NCBI GenBank assembly: GCA_048976805.1 | Contig: JBHGUR010000079.1 | Location: 110,668-174,667, forward strand | Source: Ectobacillus sp048976805 | Lineage (GTDB): Bacteria > Bacillota > Bacilli > Bacillales > Bacillaceae_G | Reading direction: 5' to 3' | Length of the DNA stretch: 64,000 nt | Part shown: piece after piece, positions 34,151 to 43,869 of the stretch | Position numbering within the stretch: the first letter of the stretch is position 1 | Layout: every line of letters begins with the position of its first letter | Translations under genes and position numbers: made by a program | Notes under the pieces: generated by a model | Databases searched by the model: none | Told to the model about the DNA's origin: nothing | Seen by the model: the letters and a program-made list of their open reading frames with translations, nothing else

Positions 34151-35281
34151 ATGCGAATGAAGACAAAGATCGTACTTTCCGTTCTTTGCATAGCCCTTTT
34201 ATGTATATTTCCGCTCCATACATACGCTTCTTTTCAACATGTGAGCGCTCATAATGCTGTGCTAATGGAACAACATTCAGGAAGGGTTCTCTATGAAAAG
34301 CTTGCACATGAGCCGAGAAAGATTGCCAGTATTACAAAGATTATGACGGCAATCTTAGCAATTGAGTCGGGAAGAATGTCTGAAAAGGTGACGATTAGCA
34401 ATACTGCGGTGCGGGTAGAGGGATCAGCTATCTATTTAAAGCCGGGGGATAAGGTAAAGCTTGAGGACCTTGTATACGGGCTTATGCTGCGCTCAGGCAA
34501 CGATGCGGCTCAGGCGATTGCAGAGCATGTCGGCGGAAGTGTGGAAGGTTTTGTGTATGCAATGAATCAAAAAGCAGAAGAAATCGGGATGAAGAATACC
34601 CATTTTTCAAATCCGAGCGGACTGGATGGCGATGGCAACCATTATTCTTCTGCGTATGATATGGCGCTGTTGACGCGGTATGCGATGCAAAATGAAACGT
34701 TTCAAAAAATATTCGGCACAAAATCGTATCGTTCCGAGGTGTGGGATTATCCGTGGAAAAATAAACATAAGCTGTTAACTTCCCGTTATGAATATACAAC
34801 AGGCGGGAAAACCGGCTTTACAAAGAAAGCAGGGCGTACACTCGTTACGACCGCTTCGAAGGATGGGCTTGATTTGATTGCGGTTACGTTAAATGCCCCG
34901 AGCGATTGGAACGATCATGTGTATTTGTTTACTCAAGGGTTTAAGCAATATAAGCCAACAAAGATTATGGACAAAGGTCCAATTGCCGCTGTTACAAAGG
35001 GACCTTACAAATCCCGTCTTTATATAAAAAATGACTTTTCCTACCCTTTGGCTAAAAAAGAAATGAAGAAAGTAACGGTAAATATAAAATTAGAAAAATA
35101 CGGTAAAAACACACAAGCCGGCGCGGTTGTAGGAAGGGCAACCATCTATTTAGGCGGCAAGAGCATTGGAGAACGCAACATCTTTTATAGCAAAAAGAAA
35201 CTATTTGTAACAACAGGGAAGCTTTGGGCCGATTTCCGGGAAGTATTTTCCTCGATGATAGGTGTAACGTACGATGGTTAA
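34151..35281 (+). CDS. dacB: D-alanyl-D-alanine carboxypeptidase DacB (sporulation PBP5*)
   Basis: Penicillin-binding carboxypeptidase that lowers cortex crosslinking during sporulation. In 376 residues a signal peptide spans about 1-27 (cleavage after TYA), the active Ser60 is in SITK, SGN is at 115-117, and KTGFTKKAGR follows. A C-terminal beta-rich domain and amphipathic tail complete the PBP5 layout. ATG 34151 is chosen over GTG 34142, which is too close to AAGAAGGA. It overlaps spmA by 8 nt. Confidence 0.93.
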   Translation: MRMKTKIVLSVLCIALLCIFPLHTYASFQHVSAHNAVLMEQHSGRVLYEKLAHEPRKIASITKIMTAILAIESGRMSEKVTISNTAVRVEGSAIYLKPGDKVKLEDLVYGLMLRSGNDAAQAIAEHVGGSVEGFVYAMNQKAEEIGMKNTHFSNPSGLDGDGNHYSSAYDMALLTRYAMQNETFQKIFGTKSYRSEVWDYPWKNKHKLLTSRYEYTTGGKTGFTKKAGRTLVTTASKDGLDLIAVTLNAPSDWNDHVYLFTQGFKQYKPTKIMDKGPIAAVTKGPYKSRLYIKNDFSYPLAKKEMKKVTVNIKLEKYGKNTQAGAVVGRATIYLGGKSIGERNIFYSKKKLFVTTGKLWADFREVFSSMIGVTYDG

Positions 35282-35873
35282 TTTAATTTGGGTAGCAATG
35301 ACAATTATCGGTGTTGTGTTTGCCATGTTTAACGGAACGATGGAGGAAGTCAACAAGGCAGTATTTGACGGAGCGAAAAATGCCGTTACCATTTGTATTG
35401 GGCTTGTAAGCGTGCTTATTTTTTGGCTCGGGCTGATGCGGATTGCGGAGGAAGCAGGGTTATTGAAAAAGCTTGTAGTTATCTTTATGCCGCTTGTGAA
35501 AAAGCTGTTTCCGGATGTTCCGGACAATCACCCGGCGATGGGCTTTATCTTATCCAATATGATGGCGAATTTGTTTGGTTTGGGAAATGCGGCAACCCCG
35601 CTCGGGATTAAAGCGATGGAGCATTTAAAGGAATTAAACGGCGGTAAAGATTCGGCAAGCCGGTCGATGGTCACATTTTTGGCTTTAAACACATCGGCAA
35701 TTACGCTCATTCCAACGACAGTCATTTCTATTCGCATGACTTACAACTCCGCTAATCCGACAGAAATTGTCGGCGTGACATTTATTGCGCAAGTATTGTC
35801 CATGATAGGAGCGATTTGGATTGACCGATATTTCCATAATAAACGTATGAGAAAGGGAGGGCGGAAAAAATGA
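35274..35873 (+). CDS. spmA: Spore maturation protein A
   Basis: Membrane protein of the nucleoside-recognition (Gate) family needed for spore core dehydration. The 199 residues have several transmembrane segments and NMMANLFGLGNAATPLGIKA, a conserved signature. It overlaps dacB by 8 nt and spmB by 4 nt, so the three are translationally coupled. Confidence 0.94.
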   Translation: MVNLIWVAMTIIGVVFAMFNGTMEEVNKAVFDGAKNAVTICIGLVSVLIFWLGLMRIAEEAGLLKKLVVIFMPLVKKLFPDVPDNHPAMGFILSNMMANLFGLGNAATPLGIKAMEHLKELNGGKDSASRSMVTFLALNTSAITLIPTTVISIRMTYNSANPTEIVGVTFIAQVLSMIGAIWIDRYFHNKRMRKGGRKK

Positions 35874-36400
35874 GCTTTGTCAATACAATCTCCCTTTGGT
35901 TAATTCCGTGTATGATTGGCTTCATTTTATTGTATGGTACGTTTAAAAAAGTACCGACTTATGAGTCTTTCGTAGAGGGAGGGAAAGAAGGCATTCAAAT
36001 TGCAGTTTCTATCTTGCCGTTTATGGTCGGCATGCTCGTTTCTATTTCCATTTTTCGAGCCTCGGGGGCGCTTGATGCGATGGTCGGCTTTATTAAGCCG
36101 TTTTTAGACCAAATTGGCGTACCCGCGGAAATTGTGCCGCTTGCCCTTATCCGGCCGATTTCCGGTTCTGCCGGCCTTAGTATTACAACAGATTTAATTG
36201 CAACGTATGGGCCGGACTCCTTTATCGGAAGATTGGCGTCTACAATGCAGGGAAGTACAGATACGACGTTTTATGTATTAACGGTGTATTTTGGCGCGGT
36301 AGGTATCCGAAAAATGGGAGATGCATTGAAGGTTGGCTTGTTTGCAGATTTAATCGGGATTGTTTGCTCTATTGTATTTGTATCGCTTATGTTTCAGTAA
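35870..36400 (+). CDS. spmB: Spore maturation protein B
   Basis: Partner of SpmA in spore dehydration. The 176 residues have multiple membrane helices, LIRPISGSAGLSITTDLI and MQGSTDTTFYVLTVYFGAVG, the Gate-domain signature. Its ATG overlaps the spmA stop (ATGA). Last gene of the operon; a terminator follows. Confidence 0.94.
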   Translation: MSFVNTISLWLIPCMIGFILLYGTFKKVPTYESFVEGGKEGIQIAVSILPFMVGMLVSISIFRASGALDAMVGFIKPFLDQIGVPAEIVPLALIRPISGSAGLSITTDLIATYGPDSFIGRLASTMQGSTDTTFYVLTVYFGAVGIRKMGDALKVGLFADLIGIVCSIVFVSLMFQ

Positions 36401-36430
36401 CCATCGTATGATTGATGGTTACTTTTTTAT
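36397..36430 (+). terminator. Terminator after dacB-spmAB
   Basis: GTAACCATC / GATGGTTAC stem including the stop codon, then TTTTTTATTTT. Confidence 0.8.
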
Positions 36431-36843
36431 TTTCTATATATATCCAATTGATTATTTGGACATGTACATCGCGGCTAAGTAGAACAAACAGCAACTTGTA
36501 CTTGCTTCCTCTCTCTGGTTTTCCGTCGCATGGGGCAGAAATAAACTTTGACCGCTTCTATGCATAGCCGGATGCTCTCTCCCCCTTTCAAAAGAAAGGT
36601 TTTATGTTCTTTTTTTAACTTGTATTTATATATATTTTATTTTTAAATAAAATTTTATTATAATAATATAAACCCCACTATTAAGAATTAATGCTTAGTA
36701 GTGGCATTTTTTATATGACGTTTTTTGACGAAAAGGTGAACGATTTGTTAACAAAATGTTGCGAAAATACTTAATTATAAGAATGGGTAACTTGTTTTCC
36801 TTTTCTTATGGGAGTAAGATGGACTTGAGGTGAAAAGAGAAGA
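36431..36843 (+). other. Intergenic region before rluB, with a second terminator at 36672-36713
   Basis: No gene is evident, but a second strong terminator (CCACTATTAAG / CTTAGTAGTGG then TTTTTTAT) lies 270 bp after the first. The stretch between has a GC-richer part (about 36470-36590) and a very AT-rich part (36600-36670). A small untranslated RNA is possible. A weak TTGTTA-N17-TACTTA precedes rluB. Confidence 0.4.
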
Positions 36844-37584
36844 ATGGAAAGACTACAAAAGGTGATTGCGCAGGCGGGAATTGCGTCAAGGCGAAAGGCT
36901 GAAGAGCTAATTCAGCAAGGGAAGGTAAAAGTCAACGGCAAAATTGTGACGGAATTGGGAACAAAAGTAAACAAAAGTGACCGAATCGAGGTGGAAGGCA
37001 TTCCGATTGAAAAAGAGGAGCCTGTTTACTTTATGTTATATAAACCGACCGGGGTGATTTCAAGCGTAAAGGATGAAAAGGGGCGAAAAACTGTAATAGA
37101 TTTCTTTCCGGAAATTGAACAGCGCATTTTTCCGGTTGGCCGCCTTGATTATGACACATCAGGTTTGCTGTTGATGACAAATGATGGTGAATTCGCGAAT
37201 TTGCTGATGCACCCGCGCAATGAGATAGAGAAAGTGTATATCGCGAAAGTTAAAGGCCCGTTAGATGCAGGGAAAATCCGCATGTTGGAAAAGGGTGTCA
37301 TGCTGGAGGACGGAAAGACAGCCCCGGCGCGCGTCAAAATTCTTTCTGGCGATCGACGCAAGGAAACGGCTGTGGTACAAATAACAATCCACGAGGGGCG
37401 GAACCGCCAAGTTAGGAGAATGTTTGAAGCAATAGGCTGTAAAGTCGTAAAATTAAAACGCGAGCAATACGCTTTTTTAGGCTTAGGTTCCTTGCGTCCT
37501 GGGGATGCAAGAGTGCTTACGCCGCACGAAGTAAAACAGCTGCGCACGCTTGCTAATGCAGAGCCTAAAAAAAGTAAGAGCTAA
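36844..37584 (+). CDS. rluB: 23S rRNA pseudouridine synthase RluB
   Basis: Modifies U2605-equivalent in the peptidyl-transferase region of 23S rRNA. In 246 residues an S4 RNA-binding domain (IAQAGIASRRKAEELIQQGK) is followed by the RsuA/RluB catalytic segment GRLDYDTSGLLLMTNDGEF (catalytic Asp) and NRQVRRMFEAIG. It overlaps or abuts the resA leader, and spmB-rluB-resA is the standard order. Confidence 0.95.
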   Translation: MERLQKVIAQAGIASRRKAEELIQQGKVKVNGKIVTELGTKVNKSDRIEVEGIPIEKEEPVYFMLYKPTGVISSVKDEKGRKTVIDFFPEIEQRIFPVGRLDYDTSGLLLMTNDGEFANLLMHPRNEIEKVYIAKVKGPLDAGKIRMLEKGVMLEDGKTAPARVKILSGDRRKETAVVQITIHEGRNRQVRRMFEAIGCKVVKLKREQYAFLGLGSLRPGDARVLTPHEVKQLRTLANAEPKKSKS

Positions 37585-37670
37585 TGGACGTTCTTGGGGG
37601 ATTTTCCCCTGGGAGCGAATTAGCGGCTTGGCAATGGACGAACCTGCAGCGTAGAGGGGGGATAAGAGGA

Positions 37671-38192
37671 ATGAAAAAAAGCAGACTTATGTTTCGGCTG
37701 GCTATTTTGCTCGTTTTGACGGGCGCGTTAGCATTTACGCTATACCAAAATTTCTTTGCAGATAAAGAAAAAGTACAAATAGGAAAGAAAGCGCCAAACT
37801 TTCTTGTAACCGATATGAATGGCGAGCAATTGTCGCTCGAGCAGTTAAAGGGCAAAGGCGTATTTTTAAACTTTTGGGGAACATGGTGCAAGCCTTGTGA
37901 AGAAGAGATGCCTTATATGAATGAATTGTACGATACTTATAAAAAGAAAGGTGTGGAAATTGTCGCCCTAAATGCCGATGAGACGGAAATTGCTGTGAAA
38001 AAATTTATTGAACAATACGGCTTGAAATTTCCTGTGGCGATTGACAAGGGTCAGGAAATTTTGAATACATACGGCGTCGGACCGCTGCCTACTACATTTT
38101 TGATCGATAAAGACGGCATAGTCGTCAAACAAATTACAGGCACGCAAACGAAAGAACAAATAGAAGGCTATTTGAAAGAAATTATGCCTTAA
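37671..38192 (+). CDS. resA: Thiol-disulfide oxidoreductase ResA
   Basis: Membrane-anchored extracytoplasmic thioredoxin-like protein that reduces apocytochrome c before haem attachment. In 173 residues a signal-anchor spans about 8-26 and the active site is WCKPC (C73, C76), with the family Glu in EEEMPYM. ATG 37671 follows GGGGGATAAGAGGA; the upstream open frame lacks a site. First of resABC. Confidence 0.95.
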   Translation: MKKSRLMFRLAILLVLTGALAFTLYQNFFADKEKVQIGKKAPNFLVTDMNGEQLSLEQLKGKGVFLNFWGTWCKPCEEEMPYMNELYDTYKKKGVEIVALNADETEIAVKKFIEQYGLKFPVAIDKGQEILNTYGVGPLPTTFLIDKDGIVVKQITGTQTKEQIEGYLKEIMP

Positions 38193-38240
38193 TCATAAAG
38201 AAAGCCTTTACATAGAAAGGTTGAAAAATGGGGTGAGGGA

Positions 38241-39857
38241 ATGGAACACGTAAAATGTGAATGCGGCCACGTCAATCCGATCGGCACAATTTTTTGTGAA
38301 AGCTGCGGCAAGCCGTTTGAACCTGAGGAAGGCCTGCTCGATATGAAATATGAGGGAAGCGCAAGACGTTCTATCACTCATAAAAAAACGATTATCGATA
38401 AAATTTGGGCTTTCTTTTCCTCGGTGAAAGTCGGCGTATGGTTAATTGTCATTACGTTAGCGGCTTCTGCAATCGGCACCATTTTCCCGCAAGAAATGTA
38501 CCTTCCGCCAAATGTGACGCCGGGAGAATATTACGCTGATAAGTATGGGTTTTTAGGAAAAATATATTATACATTAGGATTTAATAATTTATACAGTTCC
38601 TGGTGGTATATGATTTTGATTGCTTCCATCGGGATTTCCCTTGTTATTTGCAGTTTGGACCGCGTTGTTCCGCTCTATAAAGCTTTGAAAAAACAAGGGG
38701 TAACCCGCCATGCCAGCTTTTTGAAGCGCCAGCGTTTATTCGGCGCAGGCGCCGCAACGGATGAAGAAGTAAACTATATTAAAGAGCGCCTAAAGCAAAG
38801 AAGATACCACATTCGCACGGAAAACGGAAATGTACTCGCCGAGAAGGGAAGATTCTCGCGCTGGGGCCCTTATGTGAACCATATTGGCTTAATTATTTTC
38901 TTATTTGGAACAATTCTTCGCTTTGTACCGGGGTTTTATGTGGATGAGGCCATTTGGTTAAGAGAAGGCGAAACGAAAGAAATTCCGGGTACAGACGGAA
39001 AATACTATTTGAAAAACGAAAAATTTATTAAGGAAGTATATGATAAACAGCAGGAGGATGAAGTGTTCGGCGCTGCGATTGACCGCGTCGGCAATCAAAT
39101 GATCCCGAAAAACTACCAAACGAATGCTGTGCTATATAAGGTGCAGGGCGAATCTGTGCCGGGGGAGAAGCCGAAGCTTGAGAAAGTGAAAGAATACAAG
39201 ATTCGTGTAAATGAACCGTTGAAATTTGATAGCTTTGCTTTGTACCAAGTAGACTTTAAAGAAGGTGAATTCAGCAAAATGCTGTTCCACCTTGAGCAAA
39301 AGGAAAGTGGGGAAAAATGGGGCCCGATTGAAATTGATTTAACAAATCCGAAGATGAAATATGCATTAGGGAATGGCTATTCTGTAGAGCTATTAAACTA
39401 TTTTCCTGACTTTTATTTAGATGAAGACGGCAAACCAAGTACAAAAACAAAGCAGCCTAATAATCCGGGCTTTGTTTTTAAAATGGTTACGCCTAAGACG
39501 CCTGACGGAGAAGTAAGCTTTGTGGGAATTCGCCAAAATATTGAAACTGCCGGGACAAACCAATATAAAATGACATTTGCCGGCATTGAAACGCGCAACG
39601 CGACAGCGCTTACGGTTCGCAAGGATTTAACGCTTTGGGTGATTGCGCTGGGCGGAGCAATCTTTATGATTGGCGTGGTTCAAGGGATGTATTGGAATCA
39701 TCGCCGCATATGGATTCAACGTGTAAACGGAGAATGGTGGATTGCGGGGCATACAAATAAAAATTGGTACGGTTTCCGGAATGAAATTCAAAAAGTGTTA
39801 GAGGGAACGTCCATTCCAGAGCCGCAGGATAAAGTATTAATGGGAAAAATAAGCTAA
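38241..39857 (+). CDS. resB: Cytochrome c biogenesis protein ResB
   Basis: System II cytochrome c synthetase subunit (Ccs1). The 538 residues begin with a two-CxxC zinc-ribbon-like cytoplasmic segment (VKCECGHVNPIGTIFCESCG), then four membrane helices with a large extracytoplasmic domain between the third and fourth (about 230-460). Ribosome-binding site GGGGTGAGGG. It works with ResC to carry haem across the membrane and ligate it. Confidence 0.94.
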   Translation: MEHVKCECGHVNPIGTIFCESCGKPFEPEEGLLDMKYEGSARRSITHKKTIIDKIWAFFSSVKVGVWLIVITLAASAIGTIFPQEMYLPPNVTPGEYYADKYGFLGKIYYTLGFNNLYSSWWYMILIASIGISLVICSLDRVVPLYKALKKQGVTRHASFLKRQRLFGAGAATDEEVNYIKERLKQRRYHIRTENGNVLAEKGRFSRWGPYVNHIGLIIFLFGTILRFVPGFYVDEAIWLREGETKEIPGTDGKYYLKNEKFIKEVYDKQQEDEVFGAAIDRVGNQMIPKNYQTNAVLYKVQGESVPGEKPKLEKVKEYKIRVNEPLKFDSFALYQVDFKEGEFSKMLFHLEQKESGEKWGPIEIDLTNPKMKYALGNGYSVELLNYFPDFYLDEDGKPSTKTKQPNNPGFVFKMVTPKTPDGEVSFVGIRQNIETAGTNQYKMTFAGIETRNATALTVRKDLTLWVIALGGAIFMIGVVQGMYWNHRRIWIQRVNGEWWIAGHTNKNWYGFRNEIQKVLEGTSIPEPQDKVLMGKIS

Positions 39858-39870
39858 AGGTGGGGGAGAA

Positions 39871-41028
39871 ATGGCACAATTAAGCAGCAACTCTCTGTTT
39901 GCCTCCTTTGTTTTGTATTTGGTGGCAACGCTCTTTTTTGGCGGGGCGATCCGTGAAAAAGGACGAAAGTGGGCAAATATAGGGATTATTATTACAATCG
40001 TCGGTTTTTTTGCGCAGCTTGTATACTTCATTACGCGCTGGATTGCAGCAAAGCATGCGCCAGTGAGCAATTTATTTGAATTTACGACGTTCTTTGGGAT
40101 GATGCTCGTACTTTCGTTTATTATTATTTATTTTATTTACCGTACGAGCGTGCTCGGGTTGTTTGCTTTGCCGGTAGCGATTCTTGTTATCGCGTATGCA
40201 AGTATGTTTCCGCGGGAAATTACGCCGCTTATTCCGTCGTTAAAGAGCAATTGGCTCCATATTCATGTGACAACGGCAGCGGCGGGTGAGGCGATACTGG
40301 CAATCAGCTTTGTGGCAGGCCTCATTTATTTAATTAAAAATATTGATCAAACAATCAGTAACAAACACACGTTCTGGTTAGAGGTAATTATGTTTTGTTT
40401 AATTTCCACGTTAGGGTTTGTAACAGCAACGACCTCCTTTAAGGCAGCAAAATATGAAGCAAAGTATGAATGGATTAATAAAAATGACCAAAAGGCGCAA
40501 GAGGTGTATCATTTGCCAGCGCTTGTCGCGCCTCATGAAGGAAAAATGCTGACGACTGGAAAGTTTGATTCGCCTTTGCAGACGCCGGCTGTAATTAATG
40601 CAAAAAAATTAAATACAGTTATATGGTCTTTAATATTTGGCGCCGGCATATACGCTGGGCTCCGACTTGTGTTAAGAAAGCGGATCGCAGCATATATACA
40701 GCCTTTTGTGAGAAGGGTGAGCAATGATTTGCTTGACGAAATAGGCTATCGTTCCGTTGCCATTGGTTTTCCGGTCTTTACGCTTGGAGCGCTTATTTTT
40801 GCAATGATTTGGGCGCAAATTGCTTGGACCCGTTTTTGGGGCTGGGACCCAAAAGAAGTATGGGCTCTTATTACGTGGCTCTTTTACGCGGCATTTTTGC
40901 ATTTGCGCCTTTCAAAGGGATGGCACGGAGAAAAATCGGCATGGCTGGCTGTAGTCGGTTTTGCCATTATTATGTTTAACCTTGTCGCCGTTAACCTAGT
41001 AATTGCCGGCTTGCATTCGTACGCATAA
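39871..41028 (+). CDS. resC: Cytochrome c biogenesis protein ResC (CcsA family)
   Basis: Haem-handling membrane subunit of System II. The 385 residues contain the tryptophan-rich WWD signature WTRFWGWDPKEVWALITW near residue 310 and about eight transmembrane helices with flanking conserved histidines. It starts 13 nt after resB with GGTGGGGGAG. A terminator separates it from resD, which has its own promoter. Confidence 0.95.
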   Translation: MAQLSSNSLFASFVLYLVATLFFGGAIREKGRKWANIGIIITIVGFFAQLVYFITRWIAAKHAPVSNLFEFTTFFGMMLVLSFIIIYFIYRTSVLGLFALPVAILVIAYASMFPREITPLIPSLKSNWLHIHVTTAAAGEAILAISFVAGLIYLIKNIDQTISNKHTFWLEVIMFCLISTLGFVTATTSFKAAKYEAKYEWINKNDQKAQEVYHLPALVAPHEGKMLTTGKFDSPLQTPAVINAKKLNTVIWSLIFGAGIYAGLRLVLRKRIAAYIQPFVRRVSNDLLDEIGYRSVAIGFPVFTLGALIFAMIWAQIAWTRFWGWDPKEVWALITWLFYAAFLHLRLSKGWHGEKSAWLAVVGFAIIMFNLVAVNLVIAGLHSYA

Positions 41029-41029
41029 T

Positions 41030-41066
41030 CGTGCGGGAGGTGACTATGTCACTTCCTGTTTTTATT
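41030..41066 (+). terminator. Terminator after resABC
   Basis: CGGGAGGTGAC / GTCACTTCCTG stem with TAT loop, then TTTTTATTTTTG. Confidence 0.8.
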
Positions 41067-41067
41067 T

Positions 41068-41096
41068 TTGTCAATTTTTTTTCATTTTTATAAAAT
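41068..41096 (+). promoter_or_regulatory. Sigma-A promoter of resDE
   Basis: TTGTCA (41068-41073), 17 nt, TAAAAT (41091-41096), both 5/6 matches at ideal spacing. It gives resDE a leader of about 180 nt. Confidence 0.5.
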
Positions 41097-41284
41097 TGCA
41101 TGACAAACTATAATTTTTTTATGTAAAATGTTGTCGTGAGAGAATGGCTGAATTCAAAAAAATGCCATGTTCTTAGAAATTTTATGACAAAATTTCGATG
41201 CTCTTGTGAAGAACAGCGAGCATAAAGTGTGAAATAGTGGTAAAATTTACAGTAGTACGATGAGAAAGGCAGGTGTGAGCCGTA

Positions 41285-42031
41285 TTGGGGCGAAAGCTTC
41301 AATGCGCGATTACGATGCAAAATGAAGTGAAAATTTTAGTTGTAGATGATGAGGAAAGAATTCGTCGTCTACTGAAAATGTATTTAGAACGGGAAGGCTA
41401 TACAATTGACGAAGCCGATAATGGAGATATAGCTGTATCTAAGGCGCTTCAACACGATTATGATTTAATTATCCTAGATTTAATGATGCCGGGCAAGGAT
41501 GGCATTGAGGTGTGCAGGGAGGTAAGGGAAAAGAAATCTACGCCGATTATTATGCTCACTGCCAAAGGGGAAGAAGTGAACCGCGTGCAAGGCTTTGAAG
41601 TCGGCACGGACGATTATATCGTGAAACCGTTCAGCCCGCGTGAAGTAGTGCTGCGTGTGAAAGCGTTATTACGCCGTTCTGCTTCAACGACGTTCTTTAC
41701 GAAGGATACGACGACGAAGGATATTATCGTGTTCCCGCATTTGACGATTGACAACGATGCCCATCGTGTGACAGCAGACGGCGAAGAAGTAAACTTGACT
41801 CCGAAAGAATACGAATTGCTTTTATTTTTGGCAAAGGCGCCTGATAAAGTGTTCGACCGCGAACAGCTATTAAAAGAAGTGTGGCAATATGAATTTTTCG
41901 GAGATTTGCGTACAGTGGACACACATGTAAAGCGTTTGCGCGAAAAGTTAAACAAAAAGTCGCAAAGCGCGGCAAAAATGATTGTAACAGTATGGGGAGT
42001 CGGGTATAAGTTTGAGGTTGTGAACGATTGA
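41285..42031 (+). CDS. resD: Response regulator ResD
   Basis: OmpR-family regulator of aerobic/anaerobic respiration genes. The receiver domain has the acidic pocket VVDDEE, phospho-acceptor Asp in LIILDLMMPG and Lys in DDYIVKPFSP. The C-terminal winged helix (about 140-240) ends VWGVGYKFEV. A TTG at 41285 is listed because AGGTGTGAG is correctly placed before it. The ATG at 41315 matches family N-termini (MQNEVKILVVDD) but has no ribosome-binding site. Overlaps resE by 1 nt. Confidence 0.93.
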   Translation: MGRKLQCAITMQNEVKILVVDDEERIRRLLKMYLEREGYTIDEADNGDIAVSKALQHDYDLIILDLMMPGKDGIEVCREVREKKSTPIIMLTAKGEEVNRVQGFEVGTDDYIVKPFSPREVVLRVKALLRRSASTTFFTKDTTTKDIIVFPHLTIDNDAHRVTADGEEVNLTPKEYELLLFLAKAPDKVFDREQLLKEVWQYEFFGDLRTVDTHVKRLREKLNKKSQSAAKMIVTVWGVGYKFEVVND

Positions 42032-43806
42032 TGCTTTGGAGAAGTGTAGTAGGGAAGCTTTGGCTTACTATTTTACTTCTCGTTTCGTTTGTTCTCGGAA
42101 TAGTAGCTATCTTGCTGTTGCAATTTTTTCAAAACTATTATGTAACGATGAGCGAGACAAGACTGACAAACCTGGCAGTCCGTGTTACGGATATGCTAGA
42201 GAACGGAATGGACGAAAAGACAGTAGAAACGGTTGCATATCAGTTTGTAGACCCGCTTTCCCGTATTGTGGTTGTCCAAAATGAAAACAGTATTTCCTAT
42301 TCGCCGGGAGAAGAAGAATTGGTTGTTCTTTCTCTTGGTGATTTAAAAAAAGACCGTGATTTAACCAAAGTGTTTACCGAACAGAAGATTGTTAAGAAAA
42401 AGGTGTATGCTCCAAGCGTCAAACAGAATAACAATCCCGATGATGAAATTATGATTGTTGGAGTGCCGATTAAAAACAGCAATGGAGGCGCTGTATTCGT
42501 TTACCAGTCTTTACAGGTGCCAAAGCAAGCTATTGAAAAGGCGACGGATTTTATTTTTCTTTCCGCCGGCATTGCGATTGTGTTAACAACTTTCTTTGCA
42601 TTCTTCCTATCTACGCGCATTACCGCTCCACTTCGCAAAATGCGCGAGGTTGCGTTTGAAGTGGCGCGCGGAAAGTTTGATACGAAGGCTCCGATGGTAT
42701 CGCAGGATGAAATCGGAGAGTTGGCCACAGCTTTAAACCAGATGGGGAGGCAGTTAAAATTCAATATTAATGCATTAAAGCAAGAAAAGGAACATCTCTC
42801 TAGCATATTGAGCAGTATGGCTGACGGCGTTATTACACTGAATCAAGAAGGTGAAGTCGTAATGACCAACCCTCCTGCGGAACGTTTTTTGCAGCTGTGG
42901 CACGCCGATAATGAAACAGAGGAAGAGGCACTTGAAGACTTACCGCTTGAGTTGATGAATTTATTTCACAAAGTAGCGCAAAGCGAGCAGCAGCAAGTCA
43001 TTGAAATCAATCTGGAAAAAGGCAATTATGTGATATTGATGACGCCGCTATACAATCAAACAAAAATTCGCGGAGCTGTAGCTGTATTGCGCGATATGAC
43101 AGAAGAGCGCCGCCTTGAAAAAATGCGTAAGGATTTTATCGCAAATGTTTCGCATGAATTGCGGACGCCGATGGTTATGCTGCAAGGATATAGCGAGGCG
43201 ATTTTAGATGATATTGTAACGACAAAGGAAGAAGTGCATGAATTTGTGCAAATTATTTATGATGAATCCGTACGGCTTGGAAGGCTTGTAAACGAGCTTC
43301 TTGATCTTGCTAGAATGGAAAGCGGCAGAGTTGAATTGCGTTTAGAGGAAGTTGAAATTATTCCGTTTGTAGAAAAGCTCGTTCGAAAGTTTCAAGGCAT
43401 TGCAAAGGAAAAAGGAGTTTATCTCCAAACAGGCTTTCTTTCCGAAACGGACAAGCAGCTGTTTGACCAGGATCGCATGGAGCAAGTGTTTACGAATCTT
43501 ATTGATAATGCGGTTCGCCATACTGATGCCGGCGGTACGGTATCTTTCCTCATTCATCAAGATAGGAGCGGCATTTCGTTTGAGGTGAAGGATTCAGGTG
43601 TAGGAATTCCGAAAGAGGACGTTCCGTTTATATTTGAACGTTTCTATAAAGGGGATAAAGCTCGGACGCGCGGAAAAACAGGAGGCACAGGCCTTGGTTT
43701 GGCTATTGCCAAAAATATTGTAGAAGCGCATGGAGGGAAAATCTCCGTTTCCAGCGAGGAAAATAAAGGTACAACATTTTCTGTATTCTTGCCTTTGAAA
43801 CGGTGA
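42031..43806 (+). CDS. resE: Sensor histidine kinase ResE
   Basis: Membrane sensor kinase partnering ResD. In 591 residues there are two transmembrane helices (about 8-33 and 170-190) flanking an extracytoplasmic domain, a HAMP linker (STRITAPLRKM), a PAS-like region (about 255-355), the HisKA box NVSHELRTPMVML, and the ATPase G-box GTGLGLAIAKNIVEAHGGK. ATG 42031 overlaps the resD stop codon (TGATG). Confidence 0.95.
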   Translation: MLWRSVVGKLWLTILLLVSFVLGIVAILLLQFFQNYYVTMSETRLTNLAVRVTDMLENGMDEKTVETVAYQFVDPLSRIVVVQNENSISYSPGEEELVVLSLGDLKKDRDLTKVFTEQKIVKKKVYAPSVKQNNNPDDEIMIVGVPIKNSNGGAVFVYQSLQVPKQAIEKATDFIFLSAGIAIVLTTFFAFFLSTRITAPLRKMREVAFEVARGKFDTKAPMVSQDEIGELATALNQMGRQLKFNINALKQEKEHLSSILSSMADGVITLNQEGEVVMTNPPAERFLQLWHADNETEEEALEDLPLELMNLFHKVAQSEQQQVIEINLEKGNYVILMTPLYNQTKIRGAVAVLRDMTEERRLEKMRKDFIANVSHELRTPMVMLQGYSEAILDDIVTTKEEVHEFVQIIYDESVRLGRLVNELLDLARMESGRVELRLEEVEIIPFVEKLVRKFQGIAKEKGVYLQTGFLSETDKQLFDQDRMEQVFTNLIDNAVRHTDAGGTVSFLIHQDRSGISFEVKDSGVGIPKEDVPFIFERFYKGDKARTRGKTGGTGLGLAIAKNIVEAHGGKISVSSEENKGTTFSVFLPLKR

Positions 43807-43813
43807 AAAAATT

Positions 43814-43842
43814 TTGAAAAGAATTACAATTTTTATTATAAT
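43814..43842 (+). promoter_or_regulatory. Sigma-A promoter of the cobalamin riboswitch transcript
   Basis: TTGAAA (43814-43819), 17-nt spacer, TATAAT (43837-43842), 28 bp before the riboswitch. Confidence 0.75.
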
Positions 43843-43869
43843 AACCGTAATGCCATTTAATAAGCTAGC

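Noticed and set aside
36500..36610. 37-codon minus-strand frame with a GGGGGAGAG upstream
   Set aside because: The spacing is long, composition is not protein-like and there is no recognisable homologue; it was left inside the gene-free stretch.
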